A DNA stretch of 64,000 bases from Bacteroides sp. An322 (GCF_002161765.1 NZ_NFIN01000012.1:27810-91809); one strand, 5' to 3'; shown: positions 37,424 through 48,499, counted from the first letter of the stretch. Program-made: numbers and translations. The notes: a model not told the origin generated them from the sequence alone.

Positions 37424-37535
37424 CCTGCCAAAAAGGCATACGGGTGTGTTGGCTTACGAAGCCGTATGCATCAGCCGATGAAGCCGGGTTCGTAAGCCGA
37501 TGCACCCTGCTTCGATTGGAAAGGAGATTGGCAGG
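37424..37535. other. Strongly structured 112-bp intergenic element
   Basis: CCTGCCAA (37424-37431) and TTGGCAGG (37528-37535) close a region rich in nested complementary segments. GCATACGG pairs with CCGTATGC, GGCTTACGAA with TTCGTAAGCC, and GCATCAGCC and GCCGATGC give alternatives. A compact multi-branched fold is possible in RNA. It could be a small RNA, a mobile palindromic element or a recombination site. A minus-strand frame of 62 codons over it (37389-37577) looks accidental. Of the gap 36953-37729, the rest holds the xylan leader, promoter and operator and the rimP promoter. Confidence 0.5.
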
Positions 37536-37633
37536 CAAACCTTGCCCTATAGGTATTTGGCTAGTGCGGACATCCATTTACATTTTAAATAAATGAAAGT
37601 GCTGTGGTATTTCAAAAATAATTGTTCTAATAT

Positions 37634-37664
37634 TTTGCAAGACTTGATATTATTTGTATCTTTG
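37634..37664 (+). promoter_or_regulatory. Promoter of the rimP-nusA-infB-suf operon
   Basis: TTTG (37634-37637), exactly 19 bases and TATCTTTG (37657-37664) make a full-consensus Bacteroides promoter, 66 bp upstream of the rimP ATG. The leader contains GGAG, GCTCC and a T-run (about 37688-37713), a weak hairpin that might attenuate transcription. Confidence 0.85.
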
Positions 37665-37729
37665 CACGCGAGATGAATGAGAAGGTGGAGGGGCGGTCAA
37701 GCTCCTTTTTTTATTCTTAATAATATTAC

Positions 37730-38197
37730 ATGATAGAAACAAACGTGGTAACCCGGATTGTCGAGGAATGGCTGGACGGGAAAGATTATTTTCTGGTGGA
37801 TGTCTCTGTTAGCCCGGATGACAGAATCGTAGTTGAAATAGACCATGCGGACGGCGTGTGGATAGACGATTGTGTGGATTTGAGCCGGTATATTGAGTCG
37901 AAGTTGAACCGGGAAGAAGAAGATTATGAACTGGAAGTCGGTTCGGCTGGAATCGGACAGCCGTTTAAAGTGCTGAAACAATATCAAATCTACGTCGGGA
38001 AAGAGGTGGAGGTGTTGGATAAAGCCGGGAAAAAATGGAAAGGCGTGCTGGCAGAAGCCAACGAAGAAAACTTTACCATTACGATGACGGTGAAAGTGAA
38101 GCCGGAAGGGGCGAAACGCCCGAAACTGGTGGAACAGAATGTGACTTTTACCTACGATGAAATAAAATACACCAAATACTTAATTAGCTTTAAATAA
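37730..38197 (+). CDS. rimP: Ribosome maturation factor RimP
   Basis: This 155-residue cytoplasmic protein helps late 30S subunit assembly. The N-terminal alpha/beta domain (about 1-80; VSVSPDDRIVVEIDHADGVWIDDCVDLSRYIE) and the C-terminal SH3-like barrel (about 85-150; YELEVGSAGIGQPFKVLKQYQIYVGKEVEV) match the family at normal length. First gene of an operon with nusA (3-bp gap), the near-universal bacterial arrangement. Confidence 0.95.
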   Translation: MIETNVVTRIVEEWLDGKDYFLVDVSVSPDDRIVVEIDHADGVWIDDCVDLSRYIESKLNREEEDYELEVGSAGIGQPFKVLKQYQIYVGKEVEVLDKAGKKWKGVLAEANEENFTITMTVKVKPEGAKRPKLVEQNVTFTYDEIKYTKYLISFK

Positions 38198-38200
38198 ATT

Positions 38201-39475
38201 ATGGCGAAGAAAGAACCTGCTGTCAGTTTGGTTGACACATTTTCGGAATTTAAAGAATTGAAGAACATCGATCGCACGACGATGGTGAGTGTGCTGGAAG
38301 AGTCTTTCCGCAGCGTGATTGCAAAGATGTTCGGTACAGACGAGAATTATGATGTAATCGTGAACCCGGATAAGGGGGACTTCGAGATATGGCGCAATCG
38401 GGAGGTTGTTGCCGATGAGGAGCTGACTAATCCGAACCGGCAGATTTCGTTGACTGAAGCCCGCAAGATTGACGCTTCGTATGAAGTGGGCGAGGAAGTG
38501 ACGGATGAAGTGATTTTCGAAAAGTTCGGCAGACGGGCGATTTTGAACCTTCGCCAAACCTTGGCTTCGAAGATACTGGAGTTGGAAAAAGACTCCTTAT
38601 ATAATAAGTATATAGACAAAGTGGGGACTATCATCTCTGCTGAGGTTTACCAGATATGGAAGAAGGAAATCCTGTTATTGGACGATGAAGGCAACGAACT
38701 GCTGCTTCCGAAGACCGAGCAGATTCCGAGCGATTTTTACCGCAAAGGCGAGACGGTTCGGGCTGTAGTGGCTCGTGTGGATAACAAGAATAACAATCCG
38801 AAGATTATCCTGAGCCGTACGTCTCCGATGTTCTTGCAACGCCTGTTCGAACAGGAAGTGCCTGAAATCAATGACGGGTTGATTACGATTAAGAAGATAG
38901 CCCGCATCCCGGGCGAACGTGCCAAGATTGCGGTAGAATCGTATGACGAACGCATTGACCCGGTAGGTGCTTGTGTGGGCGTGAAAGGCTCGCGTATCCA
39001 TGGCATCGTGCGTGAATTGCGGAATGAAAATATAGATGTTATCAATTATACATCAAATATCCAGTTGTTTATCCAGCGTGCATTGAGTCCGGCTACAGTA
39101 TCGTCGATTGTAATGCATGATGAAGAAAAACGGGCGGAAGTGTACTTGAAGCCGGAAGAAGTGTCTTTGGCAATCGGAAAGGGAGGAATGAACATCAAGT
39201 TGGCAAGTATGCTGACCGAATATACCATTGATGTTTACCGTGAGGTGGATGAAAATGCCATGGATGAAGACATTTATCTGGATGAATTCAAGGACGAAAT
39301 CGACGGTTGGGTGATTGATGCCATTAAGAGCATCGGTATCGAAACGGCAAAAGGCGTGCTGAACGCTCCGCGCGAAATGTTGATAGAGAAGGCTGACCTG
39401 GAAGAAAACACGGTAGATGATGTATTGAGAATTTTGAAAGCTGAGTTCGAAGAAAACGCTGCTGAGAGTGAATAG
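38201..39475 (+). CDS. nusA: Transcription termination/antitermination factor NusA
   Basis: This 424-residue protein binds RNA polymerase and nascent RNA. The N-terminal domain spans about 1-130, the S1 domain about 135-205, and two KH domains about 215-375 with GACVGVKGSRIHGIVREL and LAIGKGGMNIKLAS. It ends with a short acidic tail and lacks the extra C-terminal acidic repeats of enterobacteria, as usual outside that group. The start 3 bp after rimP is unambiguous. Confidence 0.96.
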   Translation: MAKKEPAVSLVDTFSEFKELKNIDRTTMVSVLEESFRSVIAKMFGTDENYDVIVNPDKGDFEIWRNREVVADEELTNPNRQISLTEARKIDASYEVGEEVTDEVIFEKFGRRAILNLRQTLASKILELEKDSLYNKYIDKVGTIISAEVYQIWKKEILLLDDEGNELLLPKTEQIPSDFYRKGETVRAVVARVDNKNNNPKIILSRTSPMFLQRLFEQEVPEINDGLITIKKIARIPGERAKIAVESYDERIDPVGACVGVKGSRIHGIVRELRNENIDVINYTSNIQLFIQRALSPATVSSIVMHDEEKRAEVYLKPEEVSLAIGKGGMNIKLASMLTEYTIDVYREVDENAMDEDIYLDEFKDEIDGWVIDAIKSIGIETAKGVLNAPREMLIEKADLEENTVDDVLRILKAEFEENAAESE

Positions 39476-39541
39476 TTAATAGTGAATAATGAATAGCGTC
39501 GTTGCCGCTATCAACTGTTAACTATTAACGATTAATTATTT
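39473..39541. repeat. AT-rich dispersed repeat (AGTTAATAGTGAATAATGAA type)
   Basis: AT-rich words such as TAGTTAATAGTGAATAATGA on one side and ACTGTTAACTATTAACGATT on the other form an imperfect hairpin between nusA and infB. Closely similar sequence recurs near 1421, 11180-11262, 42500-42575, 44541-44571 and 63961-63993, always intergenic. Confidence 0.65.
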
Positions 39542-39569
39542 TCGGACTCTATTAAAAAACAAATGATTT

Positions 39570-42497
39570 ATGACGATAAGACTGAACAAAGTAACAAGAG
39601 ATTTGAATGTAGGGATTGCTACGGTGGTGGACTTTCTGCAAAAGAAAGGCTATACCGTTGAGGCTAATCCGAATACGAAGATTACGGAAGAACAATATGC
39701 TGCACTTGTGAAAGAGTTTAGCAAGGACAAAGATTTGAAGATAGAGTCTGAAAAGATTTTTCAGGAACGGCAAAATAAAGAACGCAATAAGGCTTCCGTC
39801 TCGATAGAAGACCTGCAGCCGGAACCCGCAAAGCCGGAAATGATAGATACGGTTGTGCCGGAAGAGGTACGCCCGCGCTTTAAGCCTGTAGGCAAGATTG
39901 ACTTGGATAACTTGAACAAGCCGAAAAAGGCAAAACCGGCTGTTGCAGAGCCTGTAGAGGCAAAAGAGGAAGCTGCACAACCGGAAACTCCTGTGGTAGT
40001 TGAGCAACAGGAGAAAGAAGAACCTGTATATGAAACGGCAACGGCTGAACAGCCGCAAGCTGAAAAAATAGTGAATGAAAACCTTGAACAGCCTGAACCA
40101 GAAGAAAAGGCAGAAGACTCGAAACCGAATTTAATGGAAGAAAAGAAAGAAATCCCCGAAACGCAGACAGCTAAAGACACGACGGACGATGGTATATTCA
40201 AGATTCGTCCGACCGAATTCAAATCGAAAATCAATGTAGTGGGTCAGATTGACCTGGCTACCCTGAACCAGTCTACCCGTCCCAAAAAGAAATCGAAAGA
40301 AGAAAGACGCAAAGAGCGGGAAGAAAAAGACCGGCAGCGTCAGGAACAACGGAGGCAGATGAAGGATGCCATTATCAAGGAAATCCGGAAAACCGATGAA
40401 AAGGCGGAAAAGGGTAATGACATGGATGCCAATCCGAAGAAAAAACGGAACCGTATTAATAATAAGGAGCGGGTGGATATCAATACAGCCGGAAGCGGTG
40501 CTCCTTCGAAAAACGAAAAACAGAGCAAAAACACTCAGCAAGGCGGTGGCAAGCATAATAAAGACCGTTTCAAGAAGACTGTGGTGAAGCCGGAAGTGAG
40601 TGATGAAGACGTTGCTAAGCAAGTAAAAGAGACTTTGGCACGCTTGACCAATAAGGGAAAGAATAAGGCTGCCAAGTACCGCAAGGAAAAACGCGAAACA
40701 ATCCAGAACCGTCAACTGGAGCAGGAGGAACTGGAACAAGAAGAAAGCAAGGTATTGAAGCTGACCGAATTTGTTACTGCCAATGAATTGGCAAACATGA
40801 TGAACGTGCCGGTCACTCAGGTTATTTCTACTTGTATGAGTGTCGGGATTATGGTTTCTATCAACCAGCGTCTGGATGCTGAAACCATTAATCTGGTAGC
40901 GGAAGAATTCGGATTCAAGACAGAATATGTCAGCGCAGAAGTGGCTCAGGCTGTAGAGGAAGAGGCAGATGCGGAAGAAGACTTGCAGCCTCGTGCTCCG
41001 ATTGTAACCGTAATGGGACACGTAGACCACGGAAAGACTTCGTTGTTGGACTACATCCGTAAGGCAAATGTTATTGCAGGTGAGGCTGGAGGTATTACCC
41101 AGCACATCGGTGCTTATAACGTGAAACTGGAAGACGGACGTCACATCACTTTCTTGGATACTCCGGGTCATGAGGCATTTACTGCAATGCGTGCCCGCGG
41201 TGCGAAAGTGACCGATGTGGTTATCGTCATTGTGGCAGCCGATGACAATGTGATGCCTCAAACGAAAGAAGCGATTAATCATGCGATGGCAGCAGGTGTA
41301 CCTATCGTGTTTGCTATCAATAAAATAGATAAGCCGAATGCCAATCCGGACAAGATTAAGGAAGAATTGGCACAAATGAACTTCCTGATTGAAGAATGGG
41401 GAGGTAAATACCAGTCGCAAGACATATCGGCAAAAAAAGGTACCGGCGTGAAAGAATTGCTGGAAAAAGTATTGCTGGAAGCCGAGATGTTGGATCTGAA
41501 AGCCAATCCGAACCGGAAAGCGACCGGTTCTATCATCGAATCGTCTTTGGATAAAGGACGGGGCTACGTGGCTACGGTGTTGGTTTCGAACGGAACTTTG
41601 CATGTGGGCGATATCGTACTTGCCGGAAAATATTATGGTAAGGTAAAAGCCATGTTCAACGAGCGTAACCAGCGGATGAAAGAAGCCGGTCCTTCTGAAC
41701 CTGTATTGATATTGGGCTTGAACGGTGCCCCTGCTGCAGGAGATACGTTCCATGTATTCGATACAGACCAGGAAGCGCGTGAAATAGCCAATAAACGTGA
41801 ACAACTTCAGCGTGAACAAGGGCTTCGTACACAAAAGATGCTTACCTTGGATGAAGTGGGACGCCGTTTGGCATTGGGCGATTTCCATGAATTGAATATC
41901 ATTGTGAAAGGTGACGTAGACGGTTCTGTAGAAGCATTGAGCGATTCGTTGATAAAATTGTCTACCGAACAGATTCAGGTGAATGTTATCCACAAAGGCG
42001 TGGGACAGATTTCGGAATCAGATGTATCGTTGGCAGCGGCTTCGGATGCTATTATTGTCGGTTTCCAAGTACGTCCTTCGAGTGGTGCCGCTAAGCTGGC
42101 AGAGCAGGAAGGCGTGGATATCCGCAAGTATTCTATCATTTACGATGCGATAGAAGAAGTGAAGTCGGCTATGGAAGGTATGTTGGCTCCGACTGTGAAA
42201 GAACAGGTTACCGCTACGATTGAAGTGCGTGAAGTCTTCAATATCAGTAAGGTAGGTATGGTAGCCGGAGCTATGGTGAAGACCGGTAAAGTGAAACGTA
42301 CTGATAAGGCACGTCTGATTCGTGACGGTATTGTCATCTTTACAGGTGCAATCAATGCTTTGAAACGTTTCAAAGATGATGTGAAAGAAGTTGGAACTAA
42401 CTTCGAATGCGGTATCAGCCTGACCAATTGCAATGACCTGAAAGTCGGTGATGTGATTGAAACATTCGAAGAAGTGGAAGTGAAACAAACTTTATAA
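39570..42497 (+). CDS. infB: Translation initiation factor IF-2
   Basis: This 975-residue GTPase brings initiator tRNA to the ribosome. It starts with a short IF2_N helical module (about 1-55) and a long low-complexity E/K/P/A-rich linker (about 60-390). A second IF2_N module follows (about 395-445). The G domain (about 475-645) has G1 [10 protein letters not shown]3 DTPGHEAF, G4 NKID and G5 SAKKGTG. Domains II to IV run to the C-terminus. The length is typical of Bacteroidetes IF-2. The linker is expected to be disordered. Confidence 0.97.
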   Translation: MTIRLNKVTRDLNVGIATVVDFLQKKGYTVEANPNTKITEEQYAALVKEFSKDKDLKIESEKIFQERQNKERNKASVSIEDLQPEPAKPEMIDTVVPEEVRPRFKPVGKIDLDNLNKPKKAKPAVAEPVEAKEEAAQPETPVVVEQQEKEEPVYETATAEQPQAEKIVNENLEQPEPEEKAEDSKPNLMEEKKEIPETQTAKDTTDDGIFKIRPTEFKSKINVVGQIDLATLNQSTRPKKKSKEERRKEREEKDRQRQEQRRQMKDAIIKEIRKTDEKAEKGNDMDANPKKKRNRINNKERVDINTAGSGAPSKNEKQSKNTQQGGGKHNKDRFKKTVVKPEVSDEDVAKQVKETLARLTNKGKNKAAKYRKEKRETIQNRQLEQEELEQEESKVLKLTEFVTANELANMMNVPVTQVISTCMSVGIMVSINQRLDAETINLVAEEFGFKTEYVSAEVAQAVEEEADAEEDLQPRAPIVTVMGHVDHGKTSLLDYIRKANVIAGEAGGITQHIGAYNVKLEDGRHITFLDTPGHEAFTAMRARGAKVTDVVIVIVAADDNVMPQTKEAINHAMAAGVPIVFAINKIDKPNANPDKIKEELAQMNFLIEEWGGKYQSQDISAKKGTGVKELLEKVLLEAEMLDLKANPNRKATGSIIESSLDKGRGYVATVLVSNGTLHVGDIVLAGKYYGKVKAMFNERNQRMKEAGPSEPVLILGLNGAPAAGDTFHVFDTDQEAREIANKREQLQREQGLRTQKMLTLDEVGRRLALGDFHELNIIVKGDVDGSVEALSDSLIKLSTEQIQVNVIHKGVGQISESDVSLAAASDAIIVGFQVRPSSGAAKLAEQEGVDIRKYSIIYDAIEEVKSAMEGMLAPTVKEQVTATIEVREVFNISKVGMVAGAMVKTGKVKRTDKARLIRDGIVIFTGAINALKRFKDDVKEVGTNFECGISLTNCNDLKVGDVIETFEEVEVKQTL

Positions 42498-42514
42498 GTA
42501 GTTGATAGTTGATA

Positions 42515-42556
42515 GTTAATAATTAATAGTTGGTGTCGTACCACTTAATTATTAAC
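42515..42556. repeat. 12-bp perfect inverted repeat after infB
   Basis: GTTAATAATTAA (42515-42526) and TTAATTATTAAC (42545-42556) are exact reverse complements around an 18-base loop. It belongs to the same AT-rich intergenic family as 39473-39541. There is no T-run, so transcription probably continues into the next gene. Confidence 0.7.
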
Positions 42557-42576
42557 TATTAACTGTTCATTATTAA

Positions 42577-43086
42577 TTGGATAAAGTGTCTCCGTTAGAT
42601 TGGTTTATAGCAGGAATAATTGCTTTGGGAGTTGCCATAGGCTGCATGAAAGGAGCTATCCGGCAGTTGGCTTCCATTGTAGGTCTGCTTGCAGGTTTGC
42701 TCTTGGCACGAGCCTTGTTTGTGGCTGTGGGAGACAGATTGGGTGAAGAATTGGGCACTTCTGTTACATTTGCCCGTATATTGGCATTTATTTTAATCGG
42801 TGTGTTGGTGCCGGTTGTTTTTCTTTTTCTCGCTTCTGTCTTGACCCGTATTGTAGACGGGTTGCGGCTTGGGTGGCTTAACCGTTTGTTAGGCGCAGGA
42901 TTGGGAGCAATCAAATACGTGTTATTATTGAGTATTGCCATTCATTGCATGGAATTTATCGACTCTGAAGATAATTTAATCAGTTCAACCAATAAGCAAC
43001 AATCTTTGTTATATACTCCGGTAAAGGATAGTGCAGGCTATTTTTATCCGGTCATAAAAGACGTTACGAAACAATTAATCAATTGA
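42577..43086 (+). CDS. CvpA-family inner-membrane protein
   Basis: This protein of about 169 residues has four predicted membrane helices (about 8-28, 30-50, 65-90 and 103-125), as in CvpA, a family linked to colicin V production and envelope homeostasis in enterobacteria. Its biochemical role is unknown. No ATG fits; TTG at 42577 or GTG at 42586 (VSPLDWFIAG) are the possible starts, and I cannot choose firmly. It lies between infB and sufB in the same direction. Confidence 0.82.
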   Translation: MDKVSPLDWFIAGIIALGVAIGCMKGAIRQLASIVGLLAGLLLARALFVAVGDRLGEELGTSVTFARILAFILIGVLVPVVFLFLASVLTRIVDGLRLGWLNRLLGAGLGAIKYVLLLSIAIHCMEFIDSEDNLISSTNKQQSLLYTPVKDSAGYFYPVIKDVTKQLIN

Positions 43087-43089
43087 TAT

Positions 43090-44541
43090 ATGCAGTTAGA
43101 ACCCAATAAATATGTAAAAGAACTTACTCAGGAAAAGTACAAGTACGGCTTTACGACGGATGTTCATACTGAAATCATCGAAAAAGGGCTGAACGAGGAT
43201 GTCGTGCGGTTGATTTCGGAGAAAAAGGGAGAACCTGAATGGTTGCTGGATTTCCGCCTGAAAGCGTACCGGTATTGGCAAACATTGGAGATGCCGACAT
43301 GGGCACACTTGACGATTCCCGAGATTGATTACCAGGCTATTTCGTATTATGCTGACCCTACGAAGAAGAAGGACGGGCCGAAGAGTCTGGACGAAGTAGA
43401 CCCTGAATTGCTGAAGACTTTCAATAAGCTGGGGATTCCGTTGGAAGAACAGCTTGCCTTGAGTGGCATGGCAGTAGACGCGGTTATGGATTCTGTTTCA
43501 GTGAAAACCACATTTAAAGAGACTTTGATGGAAAAGGGCATTATTTTCTGTTCCATTAGCGAGGCGGTACGCGAACACCCGGATTTGGTGAAGAAATATT
43601 TAGGTTCGGTAGTCGGTTATCGCGACAATTTCTTTGCCGCGCTCAATTCGGCTGTATTCAGCGACGGCTCATTTGTCTATATTCCGAAAGGGGTGCGCTG
43701 CCCCATGGAACTTTCTACGTATTTCCGTATCAATGCAGCAAATACAGGACAATTCGAGCGTACGCTAATTGTGGCGGATGACGACAGTTATGTATCTTAC
43801 TTGGAAGGTTGTACGGCACCGATGCGTGATGAAAACCAGCTTCATGCAGCGATTGTAGAAATTGTGGTCATGGATCGGGCTGAAGTGAAATATTCGACTG
43901 TGCAGAACTGGTATCCGGGTGATGCGGAAGGCAAAGGAGGTGTCTATAACTTTGTAACCAAACGAGGAAACTGTAAGGGAAGAGACAGCAAATTGTCGTG
44001 GACACAGGTAGAAACCGGTTCGGCAATTACATGGAAATATCCCAGTTGCATCTTGAGTGGCGACAACTCGACGGCAGAGTTTTATTCGGTAGCGGTAACG
44101 AATAATTTCCAGCAAGCAGATACGGGTACGAAGATGATTCATTTGGGCAAGAATACCCGTTCGACGATTGTAAGCAAAGGCATTAGTGCCGGACGAAGCC
44201 AGAATTCATACCGTGGATTGGTACGCGTATCGGAGAAGGCAGACAATGCCCGCAACTATAGCCAATGCGATTCTTTGCTGTTGGGAAGCCATTGCGGGGC
44301 ACATACTTTCCCTTATATGGATATTCATAACGAAACCGCAGTGGTGGAGCATGAGGCAACGACTTCGAAAATATCGGAAGACCAATTGTTTTATTGTAAC
44401 CAGCGGGGCATTCCAACCGAAGATGCTGTAGGGCTGATTGTAAATGGATATGCAAAAGAGGTACTGAACAAGCTCCCGATGGAGTTTGCCGTAGAAGCAC
44501 AGAAATTGCTTTCGGTATCGTTGGAAGGAAGTGTTGGATAG
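43090..44541 (+). CDS. sufB: Fe-S cluster assembly protein SufB
   Basis: This 483-residue scaffold subunit of the SufBCD complex assembles Fe-S clusters in the cytoplasm. The whole length is typical, with the right-handed beta-helix core and C-terminal helices. Conserved stretches include [40 protein letters not shown] and [22 protein letters not shown]. It starts 3 bp after the CvpA-like gene and heads the sufBCDS block. Confidence 0.96.
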   Translation: MQLEPNKYVKELTQEKYKYGFTTDVHTEIIEKGLNEDVVRLISEKKGEPEWLLDFRLKAYRYWQTLEMPTWAHLTIPEIDYQAISYYADPTKKKDGPKSLDEVDPELLKTFNKLGIPLEEQLALSGMAVDAVMDSVSVKTTFKETLMEKGIIFCSISEAVREHPDLVKKYLGSVVGYRDNFFAALNSAVFSDGSFVYIPKGVRCPMELSTYFRINAANTGQFERTLIVADDDSYVSYLEGCTAPMRDENQLHAAIVEIVVMDRAEVKYSTVQNWYPGDAEGKGGVYNFVTKRGNCKGRDSKLSWTQVETGSAITWKYPSCILSGDNSTAEFYSVAVTNNFQQADTGTKMIHLGKNTRSTIVSKGISAGRSQNSYRGLVRVSEKADNARNYSQCDSLLLGSHCGAHTFPYMDIHNETAVVEHEATTSKISEDQLFYCNQRGIPTEDAVGLIVNGYAKEVLNKLPMEFAVEAQKLLSVSLEGSVG

Positions 44542-44577
44542 TTCATTATTCACTATTAATTATTAACTGAATAAACG

Positions 44578-45330
44578 ATGTTAGAAATAAAAGATTTACA
44601 TGCCTCTATTAACGGCAAAGAAATATTGAAAGGAATCAACCTGACGGTGAAGACAGGTGAAGTGCATGCGATTATGGGACCGAACGGTTCGGGGAAAAGT
44701 ACCCTAAGCAATGTGTTGGTAGGGCATCCGGCATACGAAGTGACTAAAGGTTCGGTTGTTTTCGATGGAAAAGACTTGTTGGCAATGAGTCCGGAGGACC
44801 GGAGCCATGAAGGGTTGTTCTTGTCATTCCAATATCCGGTAGAGATTCCGGGGGTGAGCATGGTGAATTTCATGCGTTCTGCAGTAAACGAACAACGTAA
44901 ATACAAAGGACTTCCTGCACTGACAGCAAGTGAATTTTTGAAACTGATGCGCCAGAAACGGGAAGTGGTAGAATTGGACAGTAAATTGGCAAACCGTTCG
45001 GTAAACGAAGGCTTTTCGGGCGGGGAAAAGAAACGGAACGAGATATTCCAAATGGCAATGCTGGAACCGAAGTTAAGCATTTTGGACGAAACCGATTCGG
45101 GATTGGATATTGATGCCTTGCGTATTGTGGCAGAGGGAGTGAATAAGCTGAAAACTCCGAATACCAGTTGCATTGTCATTACGCATTACCAACGTCTGTT
45201 GGACTACATCAAGCCAGACATCGTACATGTATTATATAAAGGTAAGATTGTGAAGACTGCGGGTCCGGAACTGGCATTGGAACTGGAAGAGAAAGGCTAC
45301 GATTGGATAAAGAAAGAATTGGGAGAATGA
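44578..45330 (+). CDS. sufC: Fe-S cluster assembly ATPase SufC
   Basis: This 250-residue ABC-type ATPase works with SufB and SufD in cluster assembly and is not a membrane transporter. Walker A is GPNGSGKST, the signature [11 protein letters not shown], Walker [13 protein letters not shown], and the switch His lies in VITHYQR. The stop overlaps the sufD start (ATGA at 45327), indicating coupled translation. Confidence 0.97.
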   Translation: MLEIKDLHASINGKEILKGINLTVKTGEVHAIMGPNGSGKSTLSNVLVGHPAYEVTKGSVVFDGKDLLAMSPEDRSHEGLFLSFQYPVEIPGVSMVNFMRSAVNEQRKYKGLPALTASEFLKLMRQKREVVELDSKLANRSVNEGFSGGEKKRNEIFQMAMLEPKLSILDETDSGLDIDALRIVAEGVNKLKTPNTSCIVITHYQRLLDYIKPDIVHVLYKGKIVKTAGPELALELEEKGYDWIKKELGE

Positions 45331-46676
45331 ATATGAAGGCAGAACAACAGTATATCGACCTTTTTACACAATGTGAGGCATTGATTTGCCGGCATAGTGC
45401 GGAAGGGCTGAATGCGCCGAGGGCAAAAGCTTTCGCCGATTTCGAACGGCTGGGCTTTCCTACGCGCAAACAGGAGAAATACAAATATACGGAAATCGGG
45501 ACATTCTTTGCACCGGATTTCGGATTGAACCTGAATCGGTTGGAGTTTCCGGTAAATCCGTATGAAGTATTCAAGTGTGACGTGCCTAATATGAGCACTT
45601 CCCTGTATTTTGTCATCAACGATTCGTTTGATAAACACGATCATCCTTCTGCGCAATTGCCGGAAGGTGTGCTTTTCGGGAGTTTAAGAGAACTGGCAAT
45701 GCAATATCCGGACTTGATAAAGAAATATTATGGGAAGCTTGCCGATACGTCGAAAGACGGACTGACTGCATTCAATACGATGTTTGCACAAGACGGTGTG
45801 CTGATGTATGTTCCTAAGAATGTGGTAATGGAAAAGCCGATTCAGTTGGTGAATATTCTGCGTGCGGATGTGAACACCTTGTCGAACCGCCGTTTGTTGA
45901 TTATTCTGGAGGAAGGGGCACAAGCTAAATTATTGGTTTGTGACCATGCCATGGATAATGTAAATTTCCTTTCTACTCAGGTGACGGAAATTTTTGTAGG
46001 CGAGAATGCTTATTTTGATTTATATGAGTTGGAAGAGACACATAATAGCACCGTTCGTTTCAGCCAATTGTTTGTAGAACAGCAGGCAGGAAGCAATGTA
46101 TTGCTGAACGGCATGACTCTTCATAACGGCACGACACGGAATACGACAGAAGTGCAACTTGTGGGGCGTGGAGCAGAGATAAATCTCTGTGGTATGGCGA
46201 TAGCTGATAAGAATGAACAGGTGGATAACCATACGACAATCGACCATCGTGTGCCTGACTGTACAAGCAATGAGTTGTTTAAATATGTGCTTGATGACCA
46301 GGCAGTAGGTGCTTTTGCTGGAAAGGTTTTGGTGCGTGAAGGTGCCCAGCATACGTCTTCTCAACAGACGAACCGGAATATTTGCGCTACCCGTGAGGCG
46401 CGAATGTACACCCAACCACAACTGGAAATTTATGCGGACGATGTGAAATGTTCGCACGGAGCTACGGTGGGACAATTGGATGAAAATGCTTTGTTCTATA
46501 TGCAGCAGCGGGGCATTCCGTTGAAAGAAGCCCGTTTGTTGCTGATGTTTGCTTTTGTCAACGAGGTAATCGACTACATCCGGATGGATGCTTTGAAAGA
46601 CCGTTTGCATCGGTTGGTGGAAAAACGCTTCCGGGGCGAATTGAATAAATGCCAAGGATGTGCGATTTGTAAATGA
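45327..46676 (+). CDS. sufD: Fe-S cluster assembly protein SufD
   Basis: This SufB-like partner of about 449 residues completes the SufBC2D complex. The start at 45327 overlaps the sufC stop and has GGGAGA just before it; a further Met lies at 45333, and an upstream in-frame start at 45303 would overlap sufC more deeply. The C-terminal motif [24 protein letters not shown] is typical of SufD. It ends in a short Cys-containing tail (KCQGCAICK) that is worth noting, as it could bind metal. Confidence 0.94.
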   Translation: MNMKAEQQYIDLFTQCEALICRHSAEGLNAPRAKAFADFERLGFPTRKQEKYKYTEIGTFFAPDFGLNLNRLEFPVNPYEVFKCDVPNMSTSLYFVINDSFDKHDHPSAQLPEGVLFGSLRELAMQYPDLIKKYYGKLADTSKDGLTAFNTMFAQDGVLMYVPKNVVMEKPIQLVNILRADVNTLSNRRLLIILEEGAQAKLLVCDHAMDNVNFLSTQVTEIFVGENAYFDLYELEETHNSTVRFSQLFVEQQAGSNVLLNGMTLHNGTTRNTTEVQLVGRGAEINLCGMAIADKNEQVDNHTTIDHRVPDCTSNELFKYVLDDQAVGAFAGKVLVREGAQHTSSQQTNRNICATREARMYTQPQLEIYADDVKCSHGATVGQLDENALFYMQQRGIPLKEARLLLMFAFVNEVIDYIRMDALKDRLHRLVEKRFRGELNKCQGCAICK

Positions 46677-47902
46677 TAGGAGTTATGTATAACATTTCAA
46701 AAATCAGGGAAGATTTCCCGATTCTTTCACGGACGGTATACGGAAAGCCCCTTGTTTATTTAGACAATGGAGCGACGACCCAAAAGCCGCGTTGCGTGGT
46801 AGAGTCGATAACCGATGAATATTATTCGGTAAATGCCAATGTACATCGGGGGGTACATTTTCTCTCGCAGCAGGCAACCAATTTACACGAGGCTTCTCGC
46901 GAAACGGTGCGTAAGTTCATTAACGCACGTGGCACCAATGAGATAGTCTTTACCCGGGGCACTACCGAAAGTATTAACTTAGTGGTATCTACTTTTGCCG
47001 ATAGCCAGATGCAGGCAGGCGATGAAGTGATTGTTTCGGTCATGGAGCATCACAGCAATATTGTTTCATGGCAATTGCAGGCTGCCCGTAAGGGAATTGT
47101 GTTGAAAGTGATTCCGATGAACGACCGGGGAGAATTGTTGTTGGATGAATACGAAAAGCTTTTTTCTCCGCGTACCCGTATCGTGTCGGTAACTCATGTG
47201 TCGAATGTGTTGGGTACGATTAATCCGGTAGATAAGCTGATTGAGATAGCCCATGCTCACAATGTACCTGTATTAATTGATGGGGCGCAAAGCATTCCTC
47301 ATTTGCCGGTAGACGTACAGGCATTGGATGCCGATTTTTATGTATTCAGTGGTCATAAGGTATATGGACCGACTGGAATCGGCGTATTGTATGGTAAAGA
47401 AGATTGGCTCGACCGTCTTCCTCCTTATCAAGGTGGAGGAGAAATGATTAAGAATGTAAGTTTCGAGAAAACCACATTCAATGAATTGCCTTTCAAATTC
47501 GAAGCCGGTACTCCTGATTATATAGGCAGTACAGCGTTGGCTAAGGCGTTGGATTATGTTTCTGCTATCGGTATGGAGAACATCGAAGCATACGAACATG
47601 AGCTGACTGAATATGCGATGCAGCACCTGAAAGAGATTCCGGGCATGCGCATCTTTGGCGAAGCGGAACGGAAAAGTTCGGTTATTTCATTTTTGGTCGG
47701 GAATATTCATCATTTCGATATGGGAACATTGCTTGACCGATTGGGCATCGCTGTCCGTACAGGGCATCATTGTGCCGAACCGTTGATGCACCGGTTGGGA
47801 ATAGAAGGTACAGTCCGCGCGTCGTTTGCGCTTTATAATACCAAAGAAGAGATTGATGTGTTAGCCGCCGGCATTGAGCGTGTGGCGAGGATGTTTTTAT
47901 AA
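46673..47902 (+). CDS. sufS: Cysteine desulfurase SufS
   Basis: This PLP-dependent group II cysteine desulfurase of about 409 residues delivers sulfur to the Suf scaffold. The PLP Lys is K229 in FSGHKVYGP and the catalytic Cys is C367 in TGHHCAEPLMHR, in the usual RxGHHCA-like context. The start at 46673 overlaps sufD by 4 bp; Met at 46685 (MYNISKIR), preceded by AGGAG, is an alternative. No sufE or sufU sulfur acceptor is visible in the window. Its end overlaps the converging lysO-like gene by 6 bp. Confidence 0.96.
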   Translation: MIGVMYNISKIREDFPILSRTVYGKPLVYLDNGATTQKPRCVVESITDEYYSVNANVHRGVHFLSQQATNLHEASRETVRKFINARGTNEIVFTRGTTESINLVVSTFADSQMQAGDEVIVSVMEHHSNIVSWQLQAARKGIVLKVIPMNDRGELLLDEYEKLFSPRTRIVSVTHVSNVLGTINPVDKLIEIAHAHNVPVLIDGAQSIPHLPVDVQALDADFYVFSGHKVYGPTGIGVLYGKEDWLDRLPPYQGGGEMIKNVSFEKTTFNELPFKFEAGTPDYIGSTALAKALDYVSAIGMENIEAYEHELTEYAMQHLKEIPGMRIFGEAERKSSVISFLVGNIHHFDMGTLLDRLGIAVRTGHHCAEPLMHRLGIEGTVRASFALYNTKEEIDVLAAGIERVARMFL

Positions 47903-48499
47903 GGAACAAAAAAACGTCACTAAGAAAGGTACGCTGAAGTCTACCACGAATCCGTGAAAAATGGATACGACTACAAACTTTTGTCCAGCATAACGGGTAA
48001 TAATGGGCAATGTGGTGTCCATCGTGGTAGCTCCTCCGGCGGAAATCGGTGCTAAATTTCCGAACCAGCGGACTAAAAGCGGAGCACATAACAGGGTGAT
48101 AATTTCGCGCATGATGTTCGATAGCAAAGCGATTGTGCCCAGTTCCGGACCTTTATATTCGGTGATGAAAATGCTGGATAATGAATAATAACCAAAACCT
48201 GCTCCTACAGCCATGCAGTCGGCGGCGCTTCGGTGTGGAAACAATAGGCTGATGGCTGCGGCTGCCGATAAGGTTCCCAAAATAGTCATGACCGGGAGAA
48301 ATATCAGGCGCGGATTCAGGCTGCGGAAGTTTTTCAAGGTCTGTGGGTCATTGCCAATGCTTAAACCTACACTGAACATCAATGCGCATAACGCATAATA
48401 GCTGATATTGGTTTGCGTAATGCCGAATGGGATAAGGTGGAATACTCCGCATACACATCCTAAAGCGAAAAAAGCCACAATAATCAAGCTGCCTTTCAT
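47897..48499 (-). CDS. LysO-like lysine exporter, C-terminal half (separate gene)
   Basis: This 200-residue integral membrane protein has six or so helices and corresponds to the C-terminal part of LysO (DUF340 family), the L-lysine exporter of E. coli. Conserved text includes ALMFSVGLSIGND, GAGFGYYSLSSIFITEYKGPELGTIALLSNIMREI and PISAGGATTMDTTLP. It follows the N-terminal-half gene with a 4-bp ATGA overlap, so the two probably form one transporter from two polypeptides. Its 3' end overlaps that of sufS by 6 bp. Confidence 0.88.
   Translation of the reverse strand: MKGSLIIVAFFALGCVCGVFHLIPFGITQTNISYYALCALMFSVGLSIGNDPQTLKNFRSLNPRLIFLPVMTILGTLSAAAAISLLFPHRSAADCMAVGAGFGYYSLSSIFITEYKGPELGTIALLSNIMREIITLLCAPLLVRWFGNLAPISAGGATTMDTTLPIITRYAGQKFVVVSIFHGFVVDFSVPFLVTFFCSL

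Noticed and set aside
37389..37577. 62-codon minus-strand frame upstream of rimP
   Set aside because: It lies within a palindrome-rich element, has no recognisable product, and would be antisense to the structured region.
40131..41993. 620-codon minus-strand frame opposite infB
   Set aside because: It is antisense to conserved IF-2 GTPase motifs and encodes nothing recognisable; long antisense frames are common opposite genes with this codon use.
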